Below are positions 29,766-37,343 of a stretch of DNA of 39,742 nt, piece after piece. The notes below the pieces were generated by a model that did not search any database, was not told where the DNA came from, and worked only from the letters and a program-made list of their open reading frames with translations. The stretch covers positions 1 through 39,742 of the forward strand of contig JAFZPZ010000039.1 in NCBI GenBank assembly GCA_017552435.1. Reading direction: 5' to 3'. This DNA is from Bacteroidaceae bacterium (lineage in GTDB: Bacteria > Bacteroidota > Bacteroidia > Bacteroidales > Bacteroidaceae). The stretch's first letter is position 1, and the number at the start of each line of letters is the position of its first letter. The position numbers and the translations under genes are program-made.

Positions 29766-31440
29766 AGAATTTGCTACCGCAATGAACTGTGCCAAGGAGA
29801 TCATCGATTACATGGAGTCGCTGCAAGATGAGAAGCAGCGGCGGATACTCATGGGGTTCTTCAAGACGGGACCTGGTGAGTATGGCGAGGGCGATGAGTT
29901 CCTGGGGCTGAAGGTACCGCAGACACGTGAAGTGGTTCGTGCGGCAGGGGGTGATTTCCCGCTGGAGGAGATGCCGGAGTTGCTGATGAACCGATGGCAT
30001 GAGGTGAGGCTCTGCGGTTTCTTGATTCTGGTAGCGAAATTTGAGAAGCTGGCAACGAAGCGATTAGAGAATGATTTAGAAGCTATTAAGAAGCGCGATG
30101 AGATCGTGAAGATGTACCTGCAATATGCTGAGCAGGCGAATAACTGGGACTTGGTGGATTTGTCGGTGCATAAGATAATAGGTAACTGGTTGCTGTTGCC
30201 ATCGAATCTAGGAGATAGAGACTATAAAATGAAGTTGCTCGATGAGTTAGCAGCTAGCAACAATCTTTGGAAGCAGCGGATGAGTATGGTCTGCTCATGG
30301 AAAACCTCTCAACGGGGCGACCCTTCATGGTGCTTGCGCTATGCTGAGATACACCTGCATCATTCGCATGACTTGATGCACAAGGCCGTAGGATGGATGC
30401 TACGAGAGATGGGTAAGAGGTGCTCGATGGACCTCCTTCGCGATTTCCTCCGTCAGCATGCCCACGAGATGCCTCGCACCATGCTTCGTTATGCCATTGA
30501 GAAAATGCCGGAACGGGAGAGAAGGGAATGGATGAGCATACCTGCGAATAAGACAAACTATTATTATGCTGTCAAGGCCAGCCCCTTTGCAGGAATCCCC
30601 ATACCTGACTTTGTAGATATCATCCTCCAGCAAAAGGACAAGAGTGATGAGGCGATGTATTATTTGCTGCATCAGCGTCTGGAACATCAGCTGCGAGAAC
30701 GTTTTGAAGTTTATCAGCATCAACTCCTTGATGATTTTGAGGATATCACCGAAGACTTTTTCTTGTATCTTCGTGAGAGCGGCCGTTATCCCTATCAGTC
30801 GTTGCGACGAATTAAGAAAAAAGAAGCGTTTGAAACTTGGCTACTAAACACTTTCCGCAATTATCTCAGCAATCGTGCAGCAGCAGAGGAGAACCTTTAC
30901 CGACTCTCCGAAAACGCTACTGATGAATTATCTCCCTCTTTCATTACCGACGAGCAGAAACTTGCCATAGCCTCACAGTTGATAGCCTACGCCCATCAGG
31001 TGTTCTATCCCCGGGGACGCTTCATCTTCTTTCGTACGCTGCTCACCATGTTGAATAAGCAGAAAGCTTTACCTAATGAAGATGTTGCCAAAGCCCTCGG
31101 CATGACAGATATCTACTATCGCGTTATCGTTCATCGTATGAAGTGCAATCTAATAAAGTTTCGTACACGACTTCTACATGGCGAATCACTTCGTTTGGAT
31201 GATGAGCACCAACAGATGGCACGCCATATCTATGATGACTTCACCCATCTCTATCCAACGCTCCTAACGTACTACAACCAGACCATCGACACTCTGAAGT
31301 GTGCCGATGCCATCCGCCAGCTTCGTCAGAAGTATTATGAAGCGACAGGCACAATGCTTCATGAACCAGATATGTCATGTCCCATTATTACAGCCATTAC
31401 AGGCTTCTGGGAGATGTTGAACCGCAGATTAATCAAATAA
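29755..31440 (+). CDS. AlkD-like DNA glycosylase fused to sigma-70-like domain
   Basis: A single uninterrupted 561-codon frame. Residues about 10-245 are an AlkD-type HEAT-repeat DNA glycosylase: NNWDLVDLSVHKIIG at 129-143 keeps the Trp and catalytic Asp spacing (W131, D135) of AlkD W109/D113, and HDLMHKAVGWMLREMGKR is a second family block. Residues about 300-375 (DDFEDITEDFFLYLRESGRYPYQSL...FETWLLNTFRNYLSNR) resemble sigma-70 region 2 and about 437-475 (LPNEDVAKALGMTDIYYRVIVHRMKCNL) region 4. It starts at GTG 29755, overlapping the MGMT stop; ATG 29782 is an alternative. It may remove bulky or cationic alkyl lesions and couple damage to transcription. The second half could instead be a degraded sigma factor retained as a DNA-binding tail. 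Confidence 0.8.
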   Translation: MKNEEFATAMNCAKEIIDYMESLQDEKQRRILMGFFKTGPGEYGEGDEFLGLKVPQTREVVRAAGGDFPLEEMPELLMNRWHEVRLCGFLILVAKFEKLATKRLENDLEAIKKRDEIVKMYLQYAEQANNWDLVDLSVHKIIGNWLLLPSNLGDRDYKMKLLDELAASNNLWKQRMSMVCSWKTSQRGDPSWCLRYAEIHLHHSHDLMHKAVGWMLREMGKRCSMDLLRDFLRQHAHEMPRTMLRYAIEKMPERERREWMSIPANKTNYYYAVKASPFAGIPIPDFVDIILQQKDKSDEAMYYLLHQRLEHQLRERFEVYQHQLLDDFEDITEDFFLYLRESGRYPYQSLRRIKKKEAFETWLLNTFRNYLSNRAAAEENLYRLSENATDELSPSFITDEQKLAIASQLIAYAHQVFYPRGRFIFFRTLLTMLNKQKALPNEDVAKALGMTDIYYRVIVHRMKCNLIKFRTRLLHGESLRLDDEHQQMARHIYDDFTHLYPTLLTYYNQTIDTLKCADAIRQLRQKYYEATGTMLHEPDMSCPIITAITGFWEMLNRRLIK

Positions 31441-31451
31441 TCAAAAATAAT

Positions 31452-33527
31452 ATGAAAACATTTAAAGCAAAGCATTTTTTCCTGGCTGTCCTCGTTGCGG
31501 CCTTCTCATTTTCCCTGTCTGTCAGAGCACAGCAGGCGTATCGCGTCCTCTCGCCAGATGGTCTCACTTATCTCGATGTGAAAGTGACCGATGGTCGCCT
31601 TACCTATTCTGCAGGTTACCGCAACTTGTTTAAAGCCAAGAAGAAAGGCGCAGTCCCCGACACCCTCGATGTGCCCGTCGTGCTCGAATCTCCACTCGGA
31701 CTCTATACCAATGTGGTTGACTTCAGCAAAGACCTCACATTCGTGCAGGAGGAACGTCCCGAGGGGGATACCTTCAAGCAGAGCTACCGCCTGCGTCAAG
31801 GCAAGCAGAGCGAGATCAACAGTGAGGAGAGAGGTCTCATTCTTATGCTCACCAACCCCGAGGCGAAGAAGTGCGGGGTGGTTATGATGGTGGGCTTCCG
31901 TGTCTTCAACAACAACATTGCCTACGCTTATCGCCTCATGCAAGGGGGCGAAACCTCGGCTATTGTCGTGACTGGCGAGGCTTCCGGCTTCCGGCTCCCC
32001 ACCGATGCTACGGCTTTCATTTGTCCGCAGAGCAAACCGATGATTGGCTGGATGCGTTCCAAACCAAGCTACGAAGAGGGATACATTTGGGATGAGCCCA
32101 TCACTACTCGTTCAAATTACGGAGAAGGCTGGACCTTCCCCTGTCTGTTCAGGGAAGGTGATTCCTGGCTCCTTATCTCCGAGACCGGTGTCAGCAGCAA
32201 CTACTGTGGCAGCCACCTCAGTGACGCTACCCCAGACGGTCTCTTCACCATCGCCTTCCCCATGGAGGGCGAGAACAACGGCTTTGGCAGCACAGGTGCC
32301 CAGATGGGATTGGCCAGCTGCAAGAACTCCCCTTATGATGCCATGACGCAGTGGACACCCTACCGCACCCTCACCTTCGGTCCGTCGCTGAAGCCCATCG
32401 TCGAGACCACCATCACTTGGGATGTTGTTAACCAGCTCTATGAGCCCAGCATCGACTACAAGGGCTCGCGTAACACATGGTCATGGATTCTGTGGCAAGA
32501 CCCCAGCATCAACTACGACGACCAGGTGAAGTACATTGACCTTGCTGCCTCCCTCGGTTGGGAAGGCTGCCTCATCGATGGCGGCTGGTACGAGCATATC
32601 GGTCGCGAGGGCATGGAGAAACTCTTTGCCTATTGCAAGCAGAAGGGCATCCGTCCTTGGGTGTGGTACAACTCGAACGGCGGTTGGAACAATGCCCCGC
32701 AGGATGCCCGCCAGTGCATGCACAACTCCATTGTCCGCAAGCAGGAGATGAAATGGTTGCGCGACGGCGGTGTGGCTGGTATTAAGGTCGATTTCTTCGG
32801 TGGCGACAAGCAGGAGACCATGCGCCTCTACGAAGGCATTCTCTCCGATGCTAACGACTACGGTATTCAGGTCATCTTCCACGGTTGCACCCTGCCTCGC
32901 GGTTGGGAGAAGATGTATCCCAACTACTGCAGTTCCGAGGCTGTCCTTGCCTCCGAGAACCTCTATTTCAGTCAGGGTTTCTGCGATATGGAAGCGCGCC
33001 ATGCCTGCCTCCATCCCTTTGTTCGCAACGCCGTCGCTTCGATGGAATATGGCGGTACAGTTCTGCAGAAGCGTCTCCACAGGGAGCCTGGCAAGGGTAA
33101 TACACGTCGCACCAGCGATGTCTTCGAGCTGGCTACCGCCATTGCTTTCCAGTCGAGTGGTCAGAACTTCGCTCTTACGCCTCGCAACCTCACTGAACAG
33201 CCGCAGTTCGAGATTGACTTCATGAAGCAGGTACCCACCACATGGGACGAGACCCGCTTCATCGACGGCTATCCCGGCAAGTATATCGTGATGGCCCGTC
33301 GCCACGCTGACCGCTGGTATATGATTGCCATGAATGCCGAGAAGGAGGCCAAGACTCTCACCCTCGAACCTGGCGTGCTCAACGGCTTTGCCGCTGAGAA
33401 TACTGTCCTCCTCACCGATGGCGCCGACGGTCAGACCCCGCAGGAGGAACCCCTCAAACTCGATAAAAAAGGCTACGTCACCGTAACCCTCCAGCCACAG
33501 TGTGCTGCCGTCATCTACGTGAAATGA
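31452..33527 (+). CDS. GH97 family exported glycosidase
   Basis: A 691-aa secreted glycoside hydrolase of family 97. The start at ATG 31452 gives a clean signal peptide (hydrophobic FFLAVLVAAFSFSLS, cleavage after VRA at about 26); the longer frame upstream overlaps the previous gene. An N-terminal beta-sandwich (about 30-310) precedes a TIM barrel (about 330-600) and a C-terminal beta domain. GIKVDFFGGD at 443-452 has an Asp (D447) where retaining GH97 enzymes (alpha-galactosidase type) carry the nucleophile; E496 (SSEAVL) is a candidate acid. Inverting SusB-type enzymes lack that Asp, so a retaining alpha-galactosidase-like enzyme is favoured. It is 11 nt after the AlkD-sigma gene. Confidence 0.88.
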   Translation: MKTFKAKHFFLAVLVAAFSFSLSVRAQQAYRVLSPDGLTYLDVKVTDGRLTYSAGYRNLFKAKKKGAVPDTLDVPVVLESPLGLYTNVVDFSKDLTFVQEERPEGDTFKQSYRLRQGKQSEINSEERGLILMLTNPEAKKCGVVMMVGFRVFNNNIAYAYRLMQGGETSAIVVTGEASGFRLPTDATAFICPQSKPMIGWMRSKPSYEEGYIWDEPITTRSNYGEGWTFPCLFREGDSWLLISETGVSSNYCGSHLSDATPDGLFTIAFPMEGENNGFGSTGAQMGLASCKNSPYDAMTQWTPYRTLTFGPSLKPIVETTITWDVVNQLYEPSIDYKGSRNTWSWILWQDPSINYDDQVKYIDLAASLGWEGCLIDGGWYEHIGREGMEKLFAYCKQKGIRPWVWYNSNGGWNNAPQDARQCMHNSIVRKQEMKWLRDGGVAGIKVDFFGGDKQETMRLYEGILSDANDYGIQVIFHGCTLPRGWEKMYPNYCSSEAVLASENLYFSQGFCDMEARHACLHPFVRNAVASMEYGGTVLQKRLHREPGKGNTRRTSDVFELATAIAFQSSGQNFALTPRNLTEQPQFEIDFMKQVPTTWDETRFIDGYPGKYIVMARRHADRWYMIAMNAEKEAKTLTLEPGVLNGFAAENTVLLTDGADGQTPQEEPLKLDKKGYVTVTLQPQCAAVIYVK

Positions 33528-34105
33528 TTCTTGAACACCACCCATTAGAGCCCTTTCTGCCGGAAAATGCGCGCCTGCTTTTCCTGGGCAGTTTCCCACC
33601 ACCTAGACAGCGCTGGTGCATGGATTTCTACTATCCCAACTTCCAGAACGACCACTGGCGTATTGAGGGGGCAGCATGGTTCGGAGACCGCAACTATTTC
33701 GTCGATGGGGTGGGGAAGTGTTTCCTCAAGGACAAGATTGTGGAGTTTCTTCAGGAGAAGGGAATCGCCCTGTACGACACCGCTCGAACGGTGAACCGGC
33801 TGAAGGACAATGCCTCGGATGCCTTCCTGGAGATTGTGGAGCCTACGGATATCCGGGCCCTGCTGCAGCAGATTCCCCTGTGCCGTGCCATTGCCACAAC
33901 AGGAGAGAAAGCAACAGAAGCCATCTGTTCCTACTTTGGAATTTCGGTCATCCCCAAGGTCAACACCGCAGTAGCACTCCCCTTGGGGAACGGGGAGGGT
34001 GCCACTCTCTACCGCTTGCCCTCGTCATCAAGGGCTTACCCGTTGGCATTCGAGAAGAAAGTAGAGGCATACAAGGCATTGTTCCAGGAACTATTCAATT
34101 CATAA
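33524..34105 (+). CDS. Uracil-DNA glycosylase superfamily protein
   Basis: A 193-aa protein of the UDG-like fold. The start at ATG 33524 overlaps the GH97 stop as ATGA. RLLFLGSFPPPRQRWCMDFYYPN (about 17-39) corresponds to the UDG motif-A region (the GxxPG/GSFPP type seen in TDG/MUG-like and DUF-UDG branches) and FYYPNFQNDHWRI to the stacking segment. TTGEKATEAI and LPSSSRAYPLAFEKKVEAY form the C-terminal motif, where SSSRAYP replaces the classic HPS. It probably removes a modified base from DNA, fitting the neighbouring MGMT and AlkD genes. Substrate unknown. Confidence 0.8.
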   Translation: MILEHHPLEPFLPENARLLFLGSFPPPRQRWCMDFYYPNFQNDHWRIEGAAWFGDRNYFVDGVGKCFLKDKIVEFLQEKGIALYDTARTVNRLKDNASDAFLEIVEPTDIRALLQQIPLCRAIATTGEKATEAICSYFGISVIPKVNTAVALPLGNGEGATLYRLPSSSRAYPLAFEKKVEAYKALFQELFNS

Positions 34106-34107
34106 TT

Positions 34108-34145
34108 CTCGGATGCTTTAGCACCGAGGCGCGCTGTTAAGCGCG
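34108..34145 (+). other. Two tandem hairpins before rubrerythrin gene
   Basis: Hairpin 1: CTCGG-(A)-TGC / GCA-CCGAG (34108-34128), 8 bp with one bulged base and a TTTA loop. Hairpin 2: CGCGCT/AGCGCG (34130-34145), 6 bp with a GTTA loop. They start three bases after the UDG stop and are not followed by a T-run. They may be a non-canonical terminator or a leader structure for the next gene. Confidence 0.55.
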
Positions 34146-34190
34146 GAACACAATTCATATCATAATTGTTATTCTTAACTTTTTTTAACA

Positions 34191-34733
34191 ATGAAAGAGC
34201 TGAAAGGAACCAAGACCGAGCAGAACCTCAAGGAGGCTTTTGCCGGTGAGAGCATGGCCCGTAACAAGTACACCTATTTCGCCTCAAAGGCCAAGAAAGA
34301 TGGCTATGTGCAGATTGCAGCCATCTTCGAGGAGACGGCAGCCAACGAGAAGGAGCACGCTAAGTTGTGGTACAAGTACCTGAACGGTGGCAGCGTGAGC
34401 GATACCAAGACGAATCTGGCTGATGCAGCAGATGGCGAGAACTTCGAATGGACGGATATGTATGCCCGAATGGCCAAAGAGGCTCGCGAGGAAGGCTTCG
34501 ATGAAATTGCCGAGAAATTTGAGCTGGTGGGTGCCATCGAGAAGCACCACGAGGAGCGTTACCGCAAATTACTGAAGAATATCGAAGAGGGCCTGGTCTT
34601 TTCTCGCGAAGGTGATGTCATCTGGCAGTGTGCCAACTGCGGTCACATCGTTATTGGCAAAAAGGCTCCCGAGGTATGTCCTACCTGCGACCATCCCCAG
34701 AGCTACTTCCAGATCATGCCGGATAACTATTGA
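34191..34733 (+). CDS. Rubrerythrin
   Basis: A 180-aa two-domain rubrerythrin. The ferritin-like diiron domain (1-140) shows the Glu/His ligand helices [58 protein letters not shown]. The C-terminal rubredoxin-like domain has [12 protein letters not shown] and [10 protein letters not shown], four Cys for one iron. It reduces hydrogen peroxide in the cytoplasm of anaerobes using electrons from rubredoxin or NADH systems, completing the sodB/bcp set upstream. It is preceded by an 85-nt gap with two hairpins and an A/T-rich leader. It converges on the epimerase gene. Confidence 0.95.
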   Translation: MKELKGTKTEQNLKEAFAGESMARNKYTYFASKAKKDGYVQIAAIFEETAANEKEHAKLWYKYLNGGSVSDTKTNLADAADGENFEWTDMYARMAKEAREEGFDEIAEKFELVGAIEKHHEERYRKLLKNIEEGLVFSREGDVIWQCANCGHIVIGKKAPEVCPTCDHPQSYFQIMPDNY

Positions 34734-34755
34734 GGCATCGACCGCAGGTCAACAT

Positions 34756-35823
34756 TCACCCGTAGTATTCTTTATACCACTCTGCAAACTTCCTTAATCC
34801 TTCTCTCAGCGTGATCTTCGGAGTGAATCCGAAATCACGTTGGAGAGCGGTAGAGTCTGCATAAGTGACAGGAACATCGCCTGGTTGCATGGGCACGAGC
34901 TGTTTATGTTCTTCGAAATTGAAGTCAGAAGGAAGGACTTCCGCCCGAACCAGTTCTTCCTGCAGGATGTTCACAAAGTCCAGCAGATTCTCGGGTTGTC
35001 CGCCACCGATGTTATAGACGGCATAGGGGGGGATGGGCAGGCCATCCTCGCCATTCTTGCGCTCAGGGGCACCTTGCATCACGCGTACGATGCCCTCCAC
35101 GATATCATCGACAAAGGTGAAATCGCGACGGCAGTTGCCATAGTTGAAGATCTGGATGGTCTCGCCCTTCAGCAGTTTGTTGGTGAAACCGAAGTAGGCC
35201 ATGTCGGGCCGTCCGGCGGGACCATAAACCGTGAAGAACCGCAGTCCAGTGGTGGGGATATTATAGAGCTTCGAGTAGCAATGGGCAAAGAGCTCATTGC
35301 TCTTCTTGGTGGCTGCATAGAGCGATACGGGATTGTCCACGCGGTCATCGGTAGAGAAAGGTACTTTCTTATTTCCGCCATATACACTCGAGCTTGAAGC
35401 ATAGACCAGATGCTCTACTGGATGATGTCTGCAGGCCTCAAGGATGTTATAGAATCCCATCATGTTGCTCATGATATAGGCATCGGGGTTGGTGATGCTA
35501 TAGCGCACACCAGCCTGGGCAGCGAGATTCACGACCACATCGAACTTATTTTCCTCGAAGAGTTTGTCGATCAATGCCTTGTCGGAAATATCGCCCCTAA
35601 TGAAGGAGTATAATGTATGATGGCTGATGGCTGATGCGGCTTTCTTCAATTCTTGGAGTCGCCATTCTTTGAGCGACACATCGTAATAGTCGTTCAGGTT
35701 ATCGATATTGATGATGGTAGCGCCCTTGGTATCGGCAAAGAGGCGCTTGATGAGGTTTGAACCGATGAATCCGGCTCCGCCAGTTACCAATATTGTTTTG
35801 TTGTTAAGGTCAATCTTTTCCAT
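34756..35823 (-). CDS. NAD-dependent epimerase/dehydratase (UDP-glucuronate epimerase-like)
   Basis: A 355-aa extended short-chain dehydrogenase acting on nucleotide sugars. The NAD-binding VTGGAGFIGSN (13-23) gives GxxGxxG. VVNLAAQAGVRYSITNP and YASSSSVYGGN hold the catalytic Ser/Thr region, SLYAATKKSNE the Tyr-x3-Lys pair, and RFFTVYGPAGRPDMA and RRDFTFVDDIVEGI are typical of UDP-glucuronate 4-epimerases. Conversion of UDP-glucuronate to UDP-galacturonate is the likely reaction. It could feed the polysaccharide locus at the left, although it is about 20 kb away. It sits 49 nt downstream of serB on the same strand. Confidence 0.88.
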   Translation of the reverse strand: MEKIDLNNKTILVTGGAGFIGSNLIKRLFADTKGATIINIDNLNDYYDVSLKEWRLQELKKAASAISHHTLYSFIRGDISDKALIDKLFEENKFDVVVNLAAQAGVRYSITNPDAYIMSNMMGFYNILEACRHHPVEHLVYASSSSVYGGNKKVPFSTDDRVDNPVSLYAATKKSNELFAHCYSKLYNIPTTGLRFFTVYGPAGRPDMAYFGFTNKLLKGETIQIFNYGNCRRDFTFVDDIVEGIVRVMQGAPERKNGEDGLPIPPYAVYNIGGGQPENLLDFVNILQEELVRAEVLPSDFNFEEHKQLVPMQPGDVPVTYADSTALQRDFGFTPKITLREGLRKFAEWYKEYYG

Positions 35824-35872
35824 TGTCTTTTTTTTCTTTGATTTTGCTGATTAGGTATTTTGCCTCTCTTCT

Positions 35873-37102
35873 CTACAATCTCCCTTGTTCCCCCAGATAG
35901 GAGTCCTTGAATCCCAGGAAGTATAGCACACCGTCCAGACCGATGGTATTGATGCTTTGCTCGGCATTGGCTGCCACACGGGGCTTGGCGTGGAATGCGA
36001 TACCCAAACCGGCCTCCGTTATCATGGGCAGGTCGTTTGCACCGTCACCCACAGCAATGGTCTGTGCCAGGTTCACTTTCTCCACCTGGGCAATCAGCTT
36101 CAAAAGTTCAGCCTTGCGATGACCATCCACAATCTCGCCCACATAGCGGCCCGTCAACTTGCCGTCATCGCCAACCTCCAACTCGTTGGCATACACATAG
36201 TCGATACCGTATTTCCGTTGCAGATACTCGCCAAAGTAGGTGAATCCACCGCTCAGGATTGCAATCTTATAGCCGCAGGTCTTCAGGACGGACATCAGCC
36301 TCTCCACACCCTCGGTTATGGGCAGATGCTCGGCAATATCCTGCATCACACTCACTTCGAGGCCCTTCAGCAGCGCTACCCTGCGGGTGAAGCTCTCCTT
36401 GAAGTCAATCTCGCCACGCATGGCGCTCTCCGTGATGGCACGCACCTCGGCTCCCACGCCATTGCGTTCCGCCAGTTCGTCGATACACTCCGTCTGTATG
36501 AGTGTTGAGTCCATATCGAAGCAGATGAGGCGGCGCATGCGGCGGAACATGTCGTCTTTCTGGAACGAGAAGTCGATTCCCATCTGTTGTGACAGCCGCA
36601 TGAGTTTTTCTTGCATCTCCTGACGGTTGGCTGGTTCTCCTCGCAGCGAGAGCTGAATGCAGGCACGTGTTTGCTTATCGAGGCTTTTTATGCTCTTCCG
36701 GCCCGTCAGGCGGACAATGGAGTCGATGTTCAGTCCCTGTTCCACAATGATGCGGGTGGCAGCGGCAATCTGACTGGCCTCCAGCTGGCGTCCCATCACC
36801 ATGAGGATGTAGCGGTTCTTGCCTTGATGTCCAACCCAGTCCTCGTATTCATCGTCGCTGATAGGCGAGAACCCGATGTTCACACCCAGTTCCGTAGCCT
36901 TGAACAGAAGTTCCTTCATGGCCAGGCCCGATTTCATCTCATCAATCCTGATCAGGATACCCAGCGAGAGGGTCGCGTGGATGTCGGCCTGACCAATATC
37001 CAGGATATAAGCGTCATATTTAGCCAGGATGCTCATCACGGCGGCTGTCAAGCCCGGCCGGTCATGTCCTGTGATGCGTATGAGTATTTGTTCTTCTTTC
37101 AT
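35873..37102 (-). CDS. serB: Phosphoserine phosphatase with N-terminal ACT domains
   Basis: A 409-aa SerB that performs the last step of serine synthesis, phosphoserine to serine. The N-terminal 180 residues contain an ACT-like regulatory region (RITGHDRPGLTAAVMSIL at the start). The HAD domain begins with the nucleophile motif CFDMDSTLIQTECIDELAE (D196, D198), followed by ILSGGFTYFGEYL (motif II Ser), HRKAELL (motif III Lys) and VGDGANDLPMITEAGLGIAFHAKP (motif IV). All catalytic residues are intact. Its own promoter lies at 37164-37193. Confidence 0.94.
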   Translation of the reverse strand: MKEEQILIRITGHDRPGLTAAVMSILAKYDAYILDIGQADIHATLSLGILIRIDEMKSGLAMKELLFKATELGVNIGFSPISDDEYEDWVGHQGKNRYILMVMGRQLEASQIAAATRIIVEQGLNIDSIVRLTGRKSIKSLDKQTRACIQLSLRGEPANRQEMQEKLMRLSQQMGIDFSFQKDDMFRRMRRLICFDMDSTLIQTECIDELAERNGVGAEVRAITESAMRGEIDFKESFTRRVALLKGLEVSVMQDIAEHLPITEGVERLMSVLKTCGYKIAILSGGFTYFGEYLQRKYGIDYVYANELEVGDDGKLTGRYVGEIVDGHRKAELLKLIAQVEKVNLAQTIAVGDGANDLPMITEAGLGIAFHAKPRVAANAEQSINTIGLDGVLYFLGFKDSYLGEQGRL

Positions 37103-37163
37103 ATGTAATTATTTATACTGAGGTTTTCTTGTTTTTTAGGGGCAGTCGATTGATCTTTTGCTG

Positions 37164-37193
37164 CAAAAATACCATTTTTATTTCAAATAACAA
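37164..37193 (-). promoter_or_regulatory. Bacteroidetes promoter of serB
   Basis: On the minus strand TTG (37191-37193), 19 nt, TATTTTTG (37164-37171) is a perfect -7 match, with a predicted leader of about 55 nt. Confidence 0.65.
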
Positions 37194-37280
37194 CAAAAAT
37201 CCTGAAAAAACTGCATCAGAACCCCCAGAATCTATAATATTCCTCTTGTTCCGACTTACCCCTTTTTTATTGAAAAGAAG

Positions 37281-37315
37281 CGAGGCAAGTGCCTGTTTGC
37301 CAAACACTTGCCTCG
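37281..37315 (-). terminator. Terminator of pyruvate phosphate dikinase gene
   Basis: An 11-bp perfect stem CGAGGCAAGTG/CACTTGCCTCG (37281-37291 with 37305-37315) and 13-nt loop; on the minus strand it is followed by CTTCTTTTC. It lies 28 nt past the ppdK stop. Confidence 0.8.
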
Positions 37316-37343
37316 TATTTCACTAATTTTCAACATCTTTCGT

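Noticed and set aside
31377-31451. 25-codon extension of GH97
   Set aside because: It would bury the signal peptide inside the protein and overlaps the previous gene.
32481-33602. 373-codon minus-strand frame opposite GH97
   Set aside because: Long only because the GH97 gene has few minus-strand stop codons; no promoter, start context or recognisable domain.
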